A DNA stretch of 39,217 nt from the NCBI GenBank assembly GCA_026414975.1, contig JAOAHZ010000004.1, positions 240,891 to 280,107 on the forward strand, in the 5' to 3' direction. This document shows positions 16,730 through 25,526 of this stretch, piece after piece. The position numbers and the translations under genes are program-made. Under the pieces are notes generated by a model. The model made no database searches. It saw nothing but the letters and a program-made list of their open reading frames with translations, and was not told where the DNA came from. This DNA comes from Bacteroidia bacterium (lineage in GTDB: Bacteria; Bacteroidota; Bacteroidia; SpSt-205). Each line of letters begins with the position of its first letter. The stretch's first letter is position 1.

Positions 16730-17824
16730 ATGTCTATAGAAATTAGAGGGGAGCGACTTTTGTGGACTACTGCTGTCCTGCTGGGAGCGATAGGGCTGCT
16801 AGTAGTCTATAGTGCTTCAGTGGGGTTAGTTTTTCTTCATCACCCTCAGATGCCCGAATACTACCTTGTCAAACAAGGGCTGATGCTGATTTTAGCATTA
16901 TTTGTGGCTTATGCGGTTCATTTCACCGACTACCGAAAGTGGGGCCCGCTTTTTGAATGGATGTGGCTCGTCTCTGTGGTGCTGCTATCTTATACCTTCT
17001 TCAGAGGCAGTGGGGCTCAGCGATGGATATATATCGGTGGTATTTCCTTACAGCCCTCAGAGATCGGACGATTCACCTTGATGGGAGTTTTAGCTTACAG
17101 AATGGCTCTAAATCCCGACGCCTTGCAAAGTTGGCAAGGACTAATGCCTCTCTTGTTACGGATAGGGATTACTTTCGCTTTGATTGCACCGCTGAATCTC
17201 AGCAACGGCCTTATACTGCTGTTTATCAGTTCTGTTTTTCTGTACATCGGCGGTCTGCCTCTGAAGAAGCTGATTCGGCTGGGCTTCATAGGAAGCCTGG
17301 GAGTGATTTTTTTATTCTTCACGGCGTCTCGTGCCCAAGTCTGGCAGCAGCGCCTCCTGAGCTATTGGAAACGAGATGCTCTCTATGCTTCTCAAACAGC
17401 CGACGACTATCAGCGAGCCCACGCTTCTCTGGCTGTATATTCAGGGGGGTTATGGGGAAAAGGACCCGGACGCAGTACCCAACGCTACTACCTACCTCAA
17501 TCTTATTCGGACTTCGCCTTTTCTATCTTGATCGAAGAGTACGGACTGCTCGGAGGAATATCCATCTTAGCTCTGTACGGCCTCTTTCTGTGGCGCATAG
17601 CCAGCTTAGCTACGGTGGCTGAGGGATTTGGCCAGCTTCTCCTAATAGGAAACTTTCTTCAAGTAGTTCTTCAAGTGATCGTGCATGTAGGCGTCAGCTT
17701 AGAACTGCTCCCCATCACGGGCGTACCCCTACCTTGGATTAGCTTGGGAGGTAGCTCCTTGCTGATACAGGCGCTCATTTTAGGCCTTTCGGCTTCGGTA
17801 AGTTGGAGAATCCTAAGGTCATAG
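16730..17824 (+). CDS. ftsW: Septal peptidoglycan glycosyltransferase FtsW
   Basis: A SEDS-family integral membrane protein of 364 residues with about ten hydrophobic segments. Family motifs include LLVVYSAS in the first helix, RWIYIGGISLQPSEIGRF, and the C-terminal PITGVPLPWISLGGSSLL. FtsW polymerises lipid II into glycan strands at the septum together with a class B PBP. Its place before murG, murC, ftsQ, ftsA and ftsZ identifies it as FtsW rather than RodA. A GTG at 16724 would add two residues; I prefer the ATG at 16730. No clear promoter is visible in the 73 bp after the amidase gene. Confidence 0.95.
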   Translation: MSIEIRGERLLWTTAVLLGAIGLLVVYSASVGLVFLHHPQMPEYYLVKQGLMLILALFVAYAVHFTDYRKWGPLFEWMWLVSVVLLSYTFFRGSGAQRWIYIGGISLQPSEIGRFTLMGVLAYRMALNPDALQSWQGLMPLLLRIGITFALIAPLNLSNGLILLFISSVFLYIGGLPLKKLIRLGFIGSLGVIFLFFTASRAQVWQQRLLSYWKRDALYASQTADDYQRAHASLAVYSGGLWGKGPGRSTQRYYLPQSYSDFAFSILIEEYGLLGGISILALYGLFLWRIASLATVAEGFGQLLLIGNFLQVVLQVIVHVGVSLELLPITGVPLPWISLGGSSLLIQALILGLSASVSWRILRS

Positions 17825-17831
17825 GCGTTTC

Positions 17832-18896
17832 ATGGCGTTAGTTATAGCGGCTGGAGGAACCGGAGGACATGTATTTCCAGCTTTAGCGGTAGCGGAAGCC
17901 TGGCGTCGTCGCTGGAGGGAAGACCCGATTTATTGGGTTGGCGTGCGGGGAGGACGAGAGGAAAAATGGGTCTCGGATGCTCAGTTTCCGTTCTATGGGA
18001 TACCTGCCGCTGGATGGCAACCCCGCTTCATCTGGCGTAACTTATCTTTGCTCTACCGCTTACCCCAAGGCTTTTGGGCGCTGGAGCGGCTCATGCGACA
18101 CCTCAAGCCCCAAGCTATCCTTTCTACGGGGGGTTATCCCGGTTTTTTGCCGGGTCTGTGGGCTATCTTACATCGTCGTCCGCTGTACCTTTTAGAACTC
18201 AATCGGCATGCAGGACGCACGGTGCGTTGGCTTGGTCGGTTCGCTGCTCATATATTCGCTTCCTTCCCGCAGACAGAGGGCATCACAGCTGAATGGATAG
18301 GCGCTCCAGTGCGATTCTCCGAGGAAGATCGCCATCGCTATACTCCTCACCAAGCCAAAACCCTATGGGGTCTGCCCGCTGAGCAACCGACCATTCTTGT
18401 TTTAGGAGGCAGTCAAGGCTCCTCAACGCTAAATAAGGCCGTTTTCGCCAGCTTACCCTCGTGGATTCAGGCGGGAGCTTCGGTATTGTGGCAAGTTGGC
18501 CGTGATGCCCCTGAAGCACCTTACCCTCAAGTACGAACCGTTTCGTTTATAGAAGACATGGCGCGAGCCTACGCAGCTGCTGATATTGTCGTAAGCCGGG
18601 CAGGGGGCTCTACCTTAGGTGAGTTGGCTTGGTGGGGAAAAGCCGTCGTTCTCGTCCCATCCCCCTACGTAGCGGAAGATCACCAGCGAAAAAACGCCAG
18701 CTTTTGGGCCTCTCATCATGCCGCTCTGGTGGTCCAGGAAAGCCATCCTTCCCAGCTCACTCAGGCTGTACTCGAGCTTCTTCACCAGCCAGACCAACGG
18801 GAAAAACTTGCCCAAGCCGCCCACGCTTTGAGTCGTCCGCATGCAGCCGAAGCCTTAGCTGAATACCTTCACCAAGCTCTGTATGGCTCTGCCTAA
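17832..18896 (+). CDS. murG: UDP-GlcNAc:lipid I N-acetylglucosaminyltransferase MurG
   Basis: The 354-residue GT-B enzyme converts lipid I into lipid II on the inner face of the membrane. The N-terminal loop AAGGTGGHVFPALAVAE and the C-terminal donor-binding segment SRAGGSTLGELAWWGKA with PSPYVAEDHQ(R)KNA are diagnostic; LGGSQGSSTLNKAV opens the second domain. It starts 7 nt after ftsW and overlaps murC by 14 bp, so translation is likely coupled. Confidence 0.97.
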   Translation: MALVIAAGGTGGHVFPALAVAEAWRRRWREDPIYWVGVRGGREEKWVSDAQFPFYGIPAAGWQPRFIWRNLSLLYRLPQGFWALERLMRHLKPQAILSTGGYPGFLPGLWAILHRRPLYLLELNRHAGRTVRWLGRFAAHIFASFPQTEGITAEWIGAPVRFSEEDRHRYTPHQAKTLWGLPAEQPTILVLGGSQGSSTLNKAVFASLPSWIQAGASVLWQVGRDAPEAPYPQVRTVSFIEDMARAYAAADIVVSRAGGSTLGELAWWGKAVVLVPSPYVAEDHQRKNASFWASHHAALVVQESHPSQLTQAVLELLHQPDQREKLAQAAHALSRPHAAEALAEYLHQALYGSA

Positions 18897-20193
18897 GAAA
18901 CTTCGCCTCTGGGGTATCGGAGGAGTTGGCATGAGCGCCATCGCTCAACACCTCCATCTATCAGGACACTTGATCACAGGATACGACCGAGAACCTTCGC
19001 CTTTCACCAAACGAGTAGAATCTTTGGGCATCTTCATTGATTATGCTCCTAATCCAGCGGCATCCGAGCAAGCAGAAGGAGTTATTTACACCCCCGCTAT
19101 ATCTGCAGAGTTTCCAGAGTGGGAGGTGGTCAAGGCTTTAGGCTTACCCACTTGGCGTAGGGGCGAAGTCTTAGCTGAGTTAGTAGGTTCCTATGATACC
19201 TTAGCGGTAGCTGGAGCTCACGGCAAAACAACCACCGCCGCTATCCTATCCTGGCTGCTACATGCCATAGGAGAATCACCGGTGGCATTCGTGGGAGGGC
19301 TCATGCGAAACTTTGATAACAACTATCTCTCCGGCTCGGGTCCTTGGGCTGTCGTGGAAGCAGACGAGTACGACCGAGCCATGCTGCATTTGCGCCCCGC
19401 CCATGCTATCGTACAAAGCACCGACCCCGATCATTTAGAGATATATGGCACCCCTGAAGGCGTGGAAGCGGCTTACAGAGCCTTCGTCCAGCAGGTGAAA
19501 GGGCTGGTAGTTGTAGGTCCTACTGTACCTTCCTTTGGTTGTCCGGTTATTCGGTATGCCCTTGAACAATACGAAGTGGATGGGACTCAAGTACGCTTCC
19601 GCTATCGTTGGAATACCCACCAACGGGAAGCCCAGTGGTTCCAAATCGGTCGCCATTTAGCGGAGAATGCCGCCGCCGCCCTCACCCTCTTAGAAGCCAT
19701 AGGATTTGATTTTAGCTCTATGCAAAAAGCTCTGAGAGACTTCAAGGGCGTATGGCGGCGCATGGAAGTGTCTGTCGTGGGTAAGCATATTATCGTAGAT
19801 GACTACGCTCACCACCCAACGGAGATTCGGCGTACCTTGCAAGCCCTCCGCGAATCTTTCCCTAAGCATAAACTTTTAGCTTTATTTCAGCCGCATCTAT
19901 ACAGCCGCACGGCTTTTTTTGCTAAGGACTTTTCTGAAGCCCTGAGCTTAGCTGACTATGTCTTGCTTTTCCCCATTTATGCCGCTCGGGAGCCTTCCAC
20001 ATCGCAAGTTACGAGTAAGTTAATCTCTCAACATTTGCATGTTCCTTACACAGAGGTCATACCTTTGGATTCGGATATGACCTGGCTTGAGTCTCTCCTA
20101 TCCAATGATCCAAGTATTTACGCCTTTTTAGGGGCAGGCGATATTTACCGCTGGATTCCTGCTATCTATGCCTGTATAACAAAAAATCCATGA
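18883..20193 (+). CDS. murC: UDP-N-acetylmuramate--L-alanine ligase MurC
   Basis: This 436-residue Mur ligase adds L-alanine to UDP-MurNAc. It shows the N-terminal Rossmann loop WGIGGVGMSAIAQ, the ATP P-loop GAHGKTTT (111-118), VEADEYDRAML, the central HH/Mg-binding strand VDDYAHHPTEI and the C-terminal FQPHLYSRT. The combination AHH/YSRT fits MurC, not MurD. Within the operon it overlaps murG by 14 bp upstream and ftsQ by ATGA downstream. Confidence 0.97.
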   Translation: MALPKKLRLWGIGGVGMSAIAQHLHLSGHLITGYDREPSPFTKRVESLGIFIDYAPNPAASEQAEGVIYTPAISAEFPEWEVVKALGLPTWRRGEVLAELVGSYDTLAVAGAHGKTTTAAILSWLLHAIGESPVAFVGGLMRNFDNNYLSGSGPWAVVEADEYDRAMLHLRPAHAIVQSTDPDHLEIYGTPEGVEAAYRAFVQQVKGLVVVGPTVPSFGCPVIRYALEQYEVDGTQVRFRYRWNTHQREAQWFQIGRHLAENAAAALTLLEAIGFDFSSMQKALRDFKGVWRRMEVSVVGKHIIVDDYAHHPTEIRRTLQALRESFPKHKLLALFQPHLYSRTAFFAKDFSEALSLADYVLLFPIYAAREPSTSQVTSKLISQHLHVPYTEVIPLDSDMTWLESLLSNDPSIYAFLGAGDIYRWIPAIYACITKNP

Positions 20194-20867
20194 GCTTGCG
20201 CGTAGTTTGGAGGGGACTTCTAATGGTGGGTTTCCCCGTCAGTTGGATATGGGGGGATAGCTATTATACCGAAATGCGTAAGCAGGGCCGGTGGCGAATC
20301 CGAGGTGAGGGGGCCCTGTGGGACTCTTCTTGGGTTTTGCGACGCATTCAAGCTGTAGAAGTAGAATCTCCATCGGAATGGATCTGGGCGGTTTGCCAGA
20401 CGCTGCATAGCGAACGACTATTCCGGTCTCTACGATTTTCCTATACAGGTAAGGGGGAGGGACGCATCCAGGCTCAGACCTGGGAACCCGTAGCGCGGGT
20501 GCGCTTAGCTCTCCGTCAATATTACACCGATGCCCAAGGTCATCGCCTCCCTTTTGTTCGTCCTTTAGACCTTCCCCTTATAGAAGCTCCTACATGGGAC
20601 AGTATAGCTCTGGGCACGCTTCTGCAGCACTGGCAGACCTATCCCCTTCACCATAAGCTCATGAGCTACATCTACAAAGATTCTGAGGGTATATGGCGAG
20701 CCTACTTAGAGACCAGCACAGAGACCTTTACCTTGGGACGGACGGAACATTTAGCAGTCGGATTGAGGCAGCTTGATATTTATTTGCGCTATTTGACACC
20801 TATTATAGGAGGTCATACTTGCAAAGTCGTTTTGCTTCATATACCAAACCAGATTGTATGTCAATGA
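20190..20867 (+). CDS. ftsQ: Cell division protein FtsQ (divergent)
   Basis: The 225-residue protein is weakly conserved but sits exactly where FtsQ belongs, between murC and ftsA. A short hydrophobic segment near the N-terminus (about 8-22, GLLMVGFPVSWIWG) could be the single membrane anchor. The periplasmic part ends IGGHTCKVVLLHIPNQIVCQ, resembling the beta strand DLRYxNQIV that closes FtsQ/DivIB proteins. FtsQ scaffolds FtsL/FtsB at the septum. The start overlaps the murC stop as ATGA. The assignment rests mainly on synteny and the C-terminal strand. Confidence 0.8.
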   Translation: MSLRVVWRGLLMVGFPVSWIWGDSYYTEMRKQGRWRIRGEGALWDSSWVLRRIQAVEVESPSEWIWAVCQTLHSERLFRSLRFSYTGKGEGRIQAQTWEPVARVRLALRQYYTDAQGHRLPFVRPLDLPLIEAPTWDSIALGTLLQHWQTYPLHHKLMSYIYKDSEGIWRAYLETSTETFTLGRTEHLAVGLRQLDIYLRYLTPIIGGHTCKVVLLHIPNQIVCQ

Positions 20868-20871
20868 ATGG

Positions 20872-22158
20872 ATGACTATGAAAGAGATATATGGCGTTGT
20901 TGATATAGGAACGCAACAAGTACGCGTTCTCGTTGGACAGCCTGATAATGGAAGCCGGGTGAGTATTCTGGGCGTTGGTACCGCTCCCGCCGATGGCATA
21001 GACGAGAACGGCATAGCCAACATAGAACGCTTAGTGGAGTCTATTCAGAAAGCGCTATATCAAGCGGTACAACAGTCGGGTACGGCTCTGTCTCGGGTTT
21101 GGGTCGTGATTAATCATGCTTATCTGCGTGGCATTCAGAGCGAGGCTATTGTAACCTTTCCGGATCCAGAGCATGAGATTTCCTTGAGTGATTTAGAACG
21201 GCTACGGCAGCAGGCGGTTCAGCGTCCCCCTCTTCCTGAAATGGAATTGATTCATGTGATACCTCAATATTACAGCTTAGACCATCGCAGCTTTGTCCGA
21301 GACCCCTTAGGAATGACAGGCATTCGCTTAGAGGGGTATTTTTTCCTCATTTATGCTCCGCAGATACATCTGAACATGCTGCGGCGCTGCTTCCAGCGTC
21401 TCAAGGTAGACATAGAAGGGTTTGTAGCACGGCCTTTGGCAGCAGCTGAGGTTCTGCTTTCCCGAGAACATAAATCCTCGGGAAGTGCTCTATTGTACTT
21501 AGGTACTCACACGACAGGCATCGTGATCTATCAAGACGGCATCCTCAGTAGTTTTTCTGTTTTACCATTGGGAGGGCATCAGGTTACGATGGATATTCGG
21601 GAGATGCTGAAATACATTCTGATGCCCCAAGCCGAAGAGCTCAAGATTAGTCAAGGTGCCGCTTTTGCTGCCCATGTACCCGAAGATGAGATTTTACGAC
21701 TGCGTTTGACGACTCATTCTGAGCCGATCGAGATATCCAGAAGGCTTTTGGCACAGGTCATCCAAACCCGATTAGAGGAGACTTTGGTCTTCGTTGCGCG
21801 AGAGATAGAACGCGCAGGCCTGTTAGGCAAACTCTATGGAGGGATACATTTAGCCGGTGGAGGAGCCTTGATGCGGGACATGGAGGCGCTTACAGAGTAT
21901 GTACTGGGGGAACGGACTTACACAGTGCAGATAAAACCCCTTTTGGGACGCGGAATGGGAGAACGGGTAAGTTCGCCTCGAATGGCTGGTGCTGTAGCAG
22001 CACTTTATTTGGCTCCTATCTTACGGGAGTTTATGCCGCCCTTGCCTGCCTTGACCAAAGAAGCGCCGCAAGCCCCCAAGCAGCGTTCTTTGCTCTTTCA
22101 AAAAGTACGAGCCTTTTTAGAAAACAGCCTGAAGCTGCCTCAAGACCTCATAAACTGA
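20872..22158 (+). CDS. ftsA: Cell division protein FtsA
   Basis: The actin-like FtsA tethers FtsZ filaments to the membrane. The protein is about 428 residues. Motifs include the phosphate-1 loop YGVVDIGTQQVRVLVG, the 1C-type insertion (AIVTFPDPEHEISLSDLERLR), LYLGTHTTGIVIYQDG, and the adenosine loop HLAGGGALMRDMEAL. The C-terminal helix (about QRSLLFQKVRAFLENSLKL) is probably the amphipathic membrane-targeting sequence. I start at the ATG at 20872, just after the ftsQ stop; 20878 is equally possible, and an upstream TTG at 20854 overlaps ftsQ. ftsZ follows after 23 bp. Confidence 0.96.
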   Translation: MTMKEIYGVVDIGTQQVRVLVGQPDNGSRVSILGVGTAPADGIDENGIANIERLVESIQKALYQAVQQSGTALSRVWVVINHAYLRGIQSEAIVTFPDPEHEISLSDLERLRQQAVQRPPLPEMELIHVIPQYYSLDHRSFVRDPLGMTGIRLEGYFFLIYAPQIHLNMLRRCFQRLKVDIEGFVARPLAAAEVLLSREHKSSGSALLYLGTHTTGIVIYQDGILSSFSVLPLGGHQVTMDIREMLKYILMPQAEELKISQGAAFAAHVPEDEILRLRLTTHSEPIEISRRLLAQVIQTRLEETLVFVAREIERAGLLGKLYGGIHLAGGGALMRDMEALTEYVLGERTYTVQIKPLLGRGMGERVSSPRMAGAVAALYLAPILREFMPPLPALTKEAPQAPKQRSLLFQKVRAFLENSLKLPQDLIN

Positions 22159-22181
22159 AAAAACCTAAACCGAGATAGATA

Positions 22182-23474
22182 ATGAGCCTCTCGTTTCCGA
22201 CCGAGTCTGCCCCCCCGATTATCACTGTGTTGGGCATAGGGGGCGCTGGCTGTAACGCCGTATCTAATATGTTTCGTCTAGGTATTCACGGCGTGGATTT
22301 CGTAGTCTGTAACACAGATAGCCAAGTATTAGGACGCAGCCCTGTTCCGCGCCGCTTATTGATTGGTCAGAAGCTCACAGGGGGTTTAGGCTGTGGAGCC
22401 GACCCCGAACGAGGCAGACAAGCCGCCGAGGAAAGCATAGACGACATTCGGAATCTTTTCCCTACCCATACTCGCATGGTATTCTTAACGGCTGGTTTGG
22501 GAGGAGGCACCGGCACAGGAGCGATTCCGGTCATTGCAGAACTGTGTCAAGAGCTCAAACTGCTCACCGTAGCTGTCGTATCCTTGCCATTTGGATTTGA
22601 AGGAGAGCCCCGCCGACGAAACGCCCTCCGTGGCCTGAGTCTCCTTGAAAGTCATGTGGATGCTCTCGTCGTCATCCATAACAACAACATCCTCACCGCC
22701 GCCTCTAAGAATATGCGCCAAAAAGATGCCTTCCTCATGGCTGATCAAGTACTCTACCGAGCCGTACGAGGTATCGCCGAGGTCATCACTAAGCCAGGCT
22801 ACATCAACGTGGATTTTGCGGACGTGCGAACCGTGATGGAAAAGGGAGGATATGCTTTGCTTGGCATGTCTACACAGCGAGGTGAGAACCGCGCTATCAT
22901 GGCCGTAGAAGAGGCGCTCAGCTCCCCCCTCTTGGATAATGTAGATATCCGAGGAGCTAAGGGCATACTCGTCAATATCACCGCCTCAGAGGATACCCTG
23001 ACCATTCATGAAACCGAGCAGATTATGAACCATATCCACAGCGCTTTAGGCGAGGTGGAAGCTCATATCATCATGGGACAAGTTTTTGATGAGCAGGCCG
23101 GTGAAGACCTCAGTCTCACTATCATTGCAACGGGTCTCATGCGTCCTGAGAGTATTCAATCTATCTCTACCTCAACTCCTAAGCAGACAACGCTGCGAAT
23201 GACTCCGCCCTTAGAGCCAGAAATTCCCTTTGACCCTCTGCCCAAAACTACTCCTCCAGCACCTCCACCTCCCATAGACTTGAGAGAACGCATCCGACAA
23301 ATAGACCAAGATAACCGAGCGATTGAGCGAGCTCGCTCTTCACCAGCTTTCTCCCGCTATGGTATCACGCCCTCTCCACCACCTCTTTCGTCTACTCGGA
23401 TAGAACCCCTATCTGACGACACCGCCCCACCCTTACGCCGTAATAACCCTCGCCTGTATGAAAACGCCGATTGA
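22182..23474 (+). CDS. ftsZ: Cell division GTPase FtsZ
   Basis: The tubulin homologue that forms the Z-ring, 430 residues. It has the nucleotide-binding GIGGAGCNAV (18-27), the tubulin signature GGGTGTG (107-113) and the T7 loop region NVDFADVRTVM. After the core (to about 320) comes a Pro-rich linker (PPAPPPPIDLRERIRQ). The C-terminal peptide NNPRLYENAD resembles the conserved Bacteroidota FtsZ tail that binds FtsA. It is the last gene of the dcw run; the next gene starts 56 bp on. Confidence 0.98.
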   Translation: MSLSFPTESAPPIITVLGIGGAGCNAVSNMFRLGIHGVDFVVCNTDSQVLGRSPVPRRLLIGQKLTGGLGCGADPERGRQAAEESIDDIRNLFPTHTRMVFLTAGLGGGTGTGAIPVIAELCQELKLLTVAVVSLPFGFEGEPRRRNALRGLSLLESHVDALVVIHNNNILTAASKNMRQKDAFLMADQVLYRAVRGIAEVITKPGYINVDFADVRTVMEKGGYALLGMSTQRGENRAIMAVEEALSSPLLDNVDIRGAKGILVNITASEDTLTIHETEQIMNHIHSALGEVEAHIIMGQVFDEQAGEDLSLTIIATGLMRPESIQSISTSTPKQTTLRMTPPLEPEIPFDPLPKTTPPAPPPPIDLRERIRQIDQDNRAIERARSSPAFSRYGITPSPPPLSSTRIEPLSDDTAPPLRRNNPRLYENAD

Positions 23475-23530
23475 ATGACCCTAAGGAGACAGGCTGATTC
23501 TTATACTTACTTAGCCACAGCCGCTAAGCC

Positions 23531-23986
23531 ATGAAGGGGCTCTGGCTGCGATATTTGCGCCTGTGGAGCGTCAGTTTAGAAGCAAGATTGGAAATCCTCC
23601 TAAGTCGCTGGGCCGCTCGACTCGTAGGTCTGATAGTGATTGTCGCAGCAGGGGGAATCACCCTCCTCCTTCTAACAGCTGCTCTGATTGCCTGGGCAGC
23701 TGGAACCACCACCTGGTCGTTTGCCTTCCTCGCTGGTTCGGGTTTATGGGGAGCGATCCTAATCGTGTCGCTTGTTCTTGGACGCCAGTGGATAAAGCGC
23801 CTACTCTTCCCTCGAGAAGCCCTTTATCGGCTACAGCTCGCTCAATCTGGACTGCGATTGATAGAGAAATCATTGGTCAAATCTCAAACGGCTCCAGCTA
23901 TAACTTCAATCATCTATCGGTATTTGGGCCAAATTGCTTGGGGAGCCGTTCGGAAATGGCTTAGGAAATGGATACCCTTCCTATGA
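23531..23986 (+). CDS. Small two-TM membrane protein (holin-X/YqjE-like topology)
   Basis: This 151-residue protein has a basic N-terminal helix (about 1-30), two hydrophobic segments (about 33-55 and 62-84), and a cationic amphipathic C-terminal half rich in R/K. This topology is like that of the 'phage holin 3_6'/YqjE-type envelope proteins common in Bacteroidota, but I see no decisive motif. It overlaps the next gene as ATGA, so it is likely co-expressed with GGGP synthase. It has an AAGGAGA-like sequence about 45 bp upstream, too far to be its RBS. Function unknown. Confidence 0.6.
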   Translation: MKGLWLRYLRLWSVSLEARLEILLSRWAARLVGLIVIVAAGGITLLLLTAALIAWAAGTTTWSFAFLAGSGLWGAILIVSLVLGRQWIKRLLFPREALYRLQLAQSGLRLIEKSLVKSQTAPAITSIIYRYLGQIAWGAVRKWLRKWIPFL

Positions 23987-24711
23987 CCCTATACGAGACA
24001 TGGAAGCAAGCTAACCCTCAACCCCTCTGGCTGATAGACCCGGATAAGATGCCGATAGAACGTTATCCAGCTATTGCTGAAGCTTACTTAGAAGCGGGAG
24101 GCTCGTGGGCCCTCGTAGGGGGCAGTTTCTTATCCGACGTCAGCCTTGCCGAATGGTGCGCCGAAGCTCGCTCCATGGCTCCTCTCCCTCTAATCCTTTT
24201 CCCTGGAAGTTCGCTTCAAGTGAATACAGCCGTGGATGCCGTCCTATTTCTTTTCCTCGCCAGCGGACGCAATCCTCACTATCTCATTGGTGCTCATGTA
24301 GAAGCAGCTCCTTCGTTATACCGTTGGGGTGGCGAAGTTATTCCCACTACTTACATCTTAGTAGGTGAAACCATTCGTACGGTGCATTACATCTCTCAAA
24401 CCTTGCCTATTCCTTCGGACAAGCCTGAGTTAGTGCAAGCTACGGCTTTAGCTGGGTGGTATTTAGGACAGAAGCTCCTCTACATTGATGCAGGGAGCGG
24501 GGCGAGAAAGCCGCCGTCTTCTGAGATCATTTGCGCTGTAAAATCAGTGGTGCCTTCGCCTATACTCGTGGGAGGAGGTATTCGGCGACCTACTGAAGCA
24601 GCTCCGCTTTTTGAAGCGGGAGCTCATTTTGTCGTTATCGGCACAGCAGCGGAAAAAGCTCTCTCCGCTCGCTCCTTCTGGAATGAGTTTTTCAGCGTAT
24701 GCCCATCATAA
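23983..24711 (+). CDS. Geranylgeranylglyceryl phosphate synthase family (PcrB/GGGPS)
   Basis: The 242-residue TIM-barrel prenyltransferase resembles GGGPS/PcrB. The opening strand WLIDPDKMP carries the metal-binding Asp, followed by GGSFLSD, LILFPGSSLQV, IPTTYILVGE, LLYIDAGSGARKP and the phosphate loop LVGGGIRRPTEA with FVVIGTAAEK. The family joins a polyprenyl diphosphate to sn-glycerol-1-phosphate, the first step to archaeal-type ether lipids. Bacteroidota encode a related bacterial group. I chose the ATG at 23983 because it overlaps the previous stop as ATGA; 23968 would add five residues. It overlaps the next gene by 13 bp. The chain length of the prenyl substrate cannot be read here. Confidence 0.9.
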   Translation: MTLYETWKQANPQPLWLIDPDKMPIERYPAIAEAYLEAGGSWALVGGSFLSDVSLAEWCAEARSMAPLPLILFPGSSLQVNTAVDAVLFLFLASGRNPHYLIGAHVEAAPSLYRWGGEVIPTTYILVGETIRTVHYISQTLPIPSDKPELVQATALAGWYLGQKLLYIDAGSGARKPPSSEIICAVKSVVPSPILVGGGIRRPTEAAPLFEAGAHFVVIGTAAEKALSARSFWNEFFSVCPS

Positions 24712-25526
24712 TCCTACTCTACGCCATCTTGGGGGGGATAGACTTTTCACAAGGCGAATGGAGCCTGATCGGCGTTAGTGTCCCCAATTATGCCCCTCAC
24801 CCCCTCCAGCGACAATTCTCCGCCTTTATCGTTCAAGATAACGCCATCCTCAGACAAATGCAGGAACTCTGGCAAGGCCACAGCTTCTACGAGGATTACT
24901 GCGATTACCATTATGTGCTCAAGCTTTACCAGGGGCGCCGACTTGTCAAGACCCTCAAGGTTAATCTACGGTGTGGGTACATCACGGAAGGGGTTTTCTC
25001 CTACACTTTCTCGGCTGACTGGTTAGACCGATTTGCAGGGAGTTTCCGCCCTATACACTGGTCTCGAGTCTGGTTCCGCCAGAATGAAAACCTACGCCGA
25101 GCCGTCCAAGCTCTCAAAGATGCTCCAGATGTCTATTTTTACGAAGAGCCAGAGCCATACCTTTACGGCGGCCGCTTCATTATAGCTCTGGATAGCGTAC
25201 ATTGGCGAACCAATAGGGATTCTCTTTACAAAACCGTGAAGGCGCAAGTGGAGGAGGCCTTCCCAGCTGGCAAAGCTTACGTCAGGCCTTACTTTTTCTT
25301 CATGGATGATAAATCGCTCTTGTACTTTCGGTTCGAGGTGTTTTGTGATCAATCGGACTACGAGAGGTACGGACGCCGGCTGTCTGTTTCGGTAGGCTGG
25401 CAGCCCCATATCGGACCGAACGAAGCCAAGCGGCTTATTCTGATTGGAGTGAATCGGGAGCGATTTTTCGCCTATGTACGCGCTTGGCTGCAGCGCCACG
25501 GCGCAACCACCGAGATACCTGATTGA
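24699..25526 (+). CDS. Uncharacterised secreted protein
   Basis: I do not recognise this 275-residue protein. A short hydrophobic N-terminus (MPIIILLYAILGGIDFS) could be a signal peptide. The rest is rich in aromatic residues (many Y, W and F) with alternating strand-like segments, for example YEDYCDYHYVLKLYQGRRLVKTLKVNLRCGY read in two parts, and paired cysteines at about C68/C92. It looks like an exported beta-rich domain. It is translationally coupled to the GGGPS gene (13-bp overlap). Its 3' end overlaps the convergent symporter gene by 92 bp, so both reading frames are used there. Confidence 0.7.
   Translation: MPIIILLYAILGGIDFSQGEWSLIGVSVPNYAPHPLQRQFSAFIVQDNAILRQMQELWQGHSFYEDYCDYHYVLKLYQGRRLVKTLKVNLRCGYITEGVFSYTFSADWLDRFAGSFRPIHWSRVWFRQNENLRRAVQALKDAPDVYFYEEPEPYLYGGRFIIALDSVHWRTNRDSLYKTVKAQVEEAFPAGKAYVRPYFFFMDDKSLLYFRFEVFCDQSDYERYGRRLSVSVGWQPHIGPNEAKRLILIGVNRERFFAYVRAWLQRHGATTEIPD

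Noticed and set aside
16957-17622. 221-residue ORF inside ftsW in another frame
   Set aside because: A shadow frame: ftsW shows full family motifs and membrane segments, while this frame gives no coherent protein.
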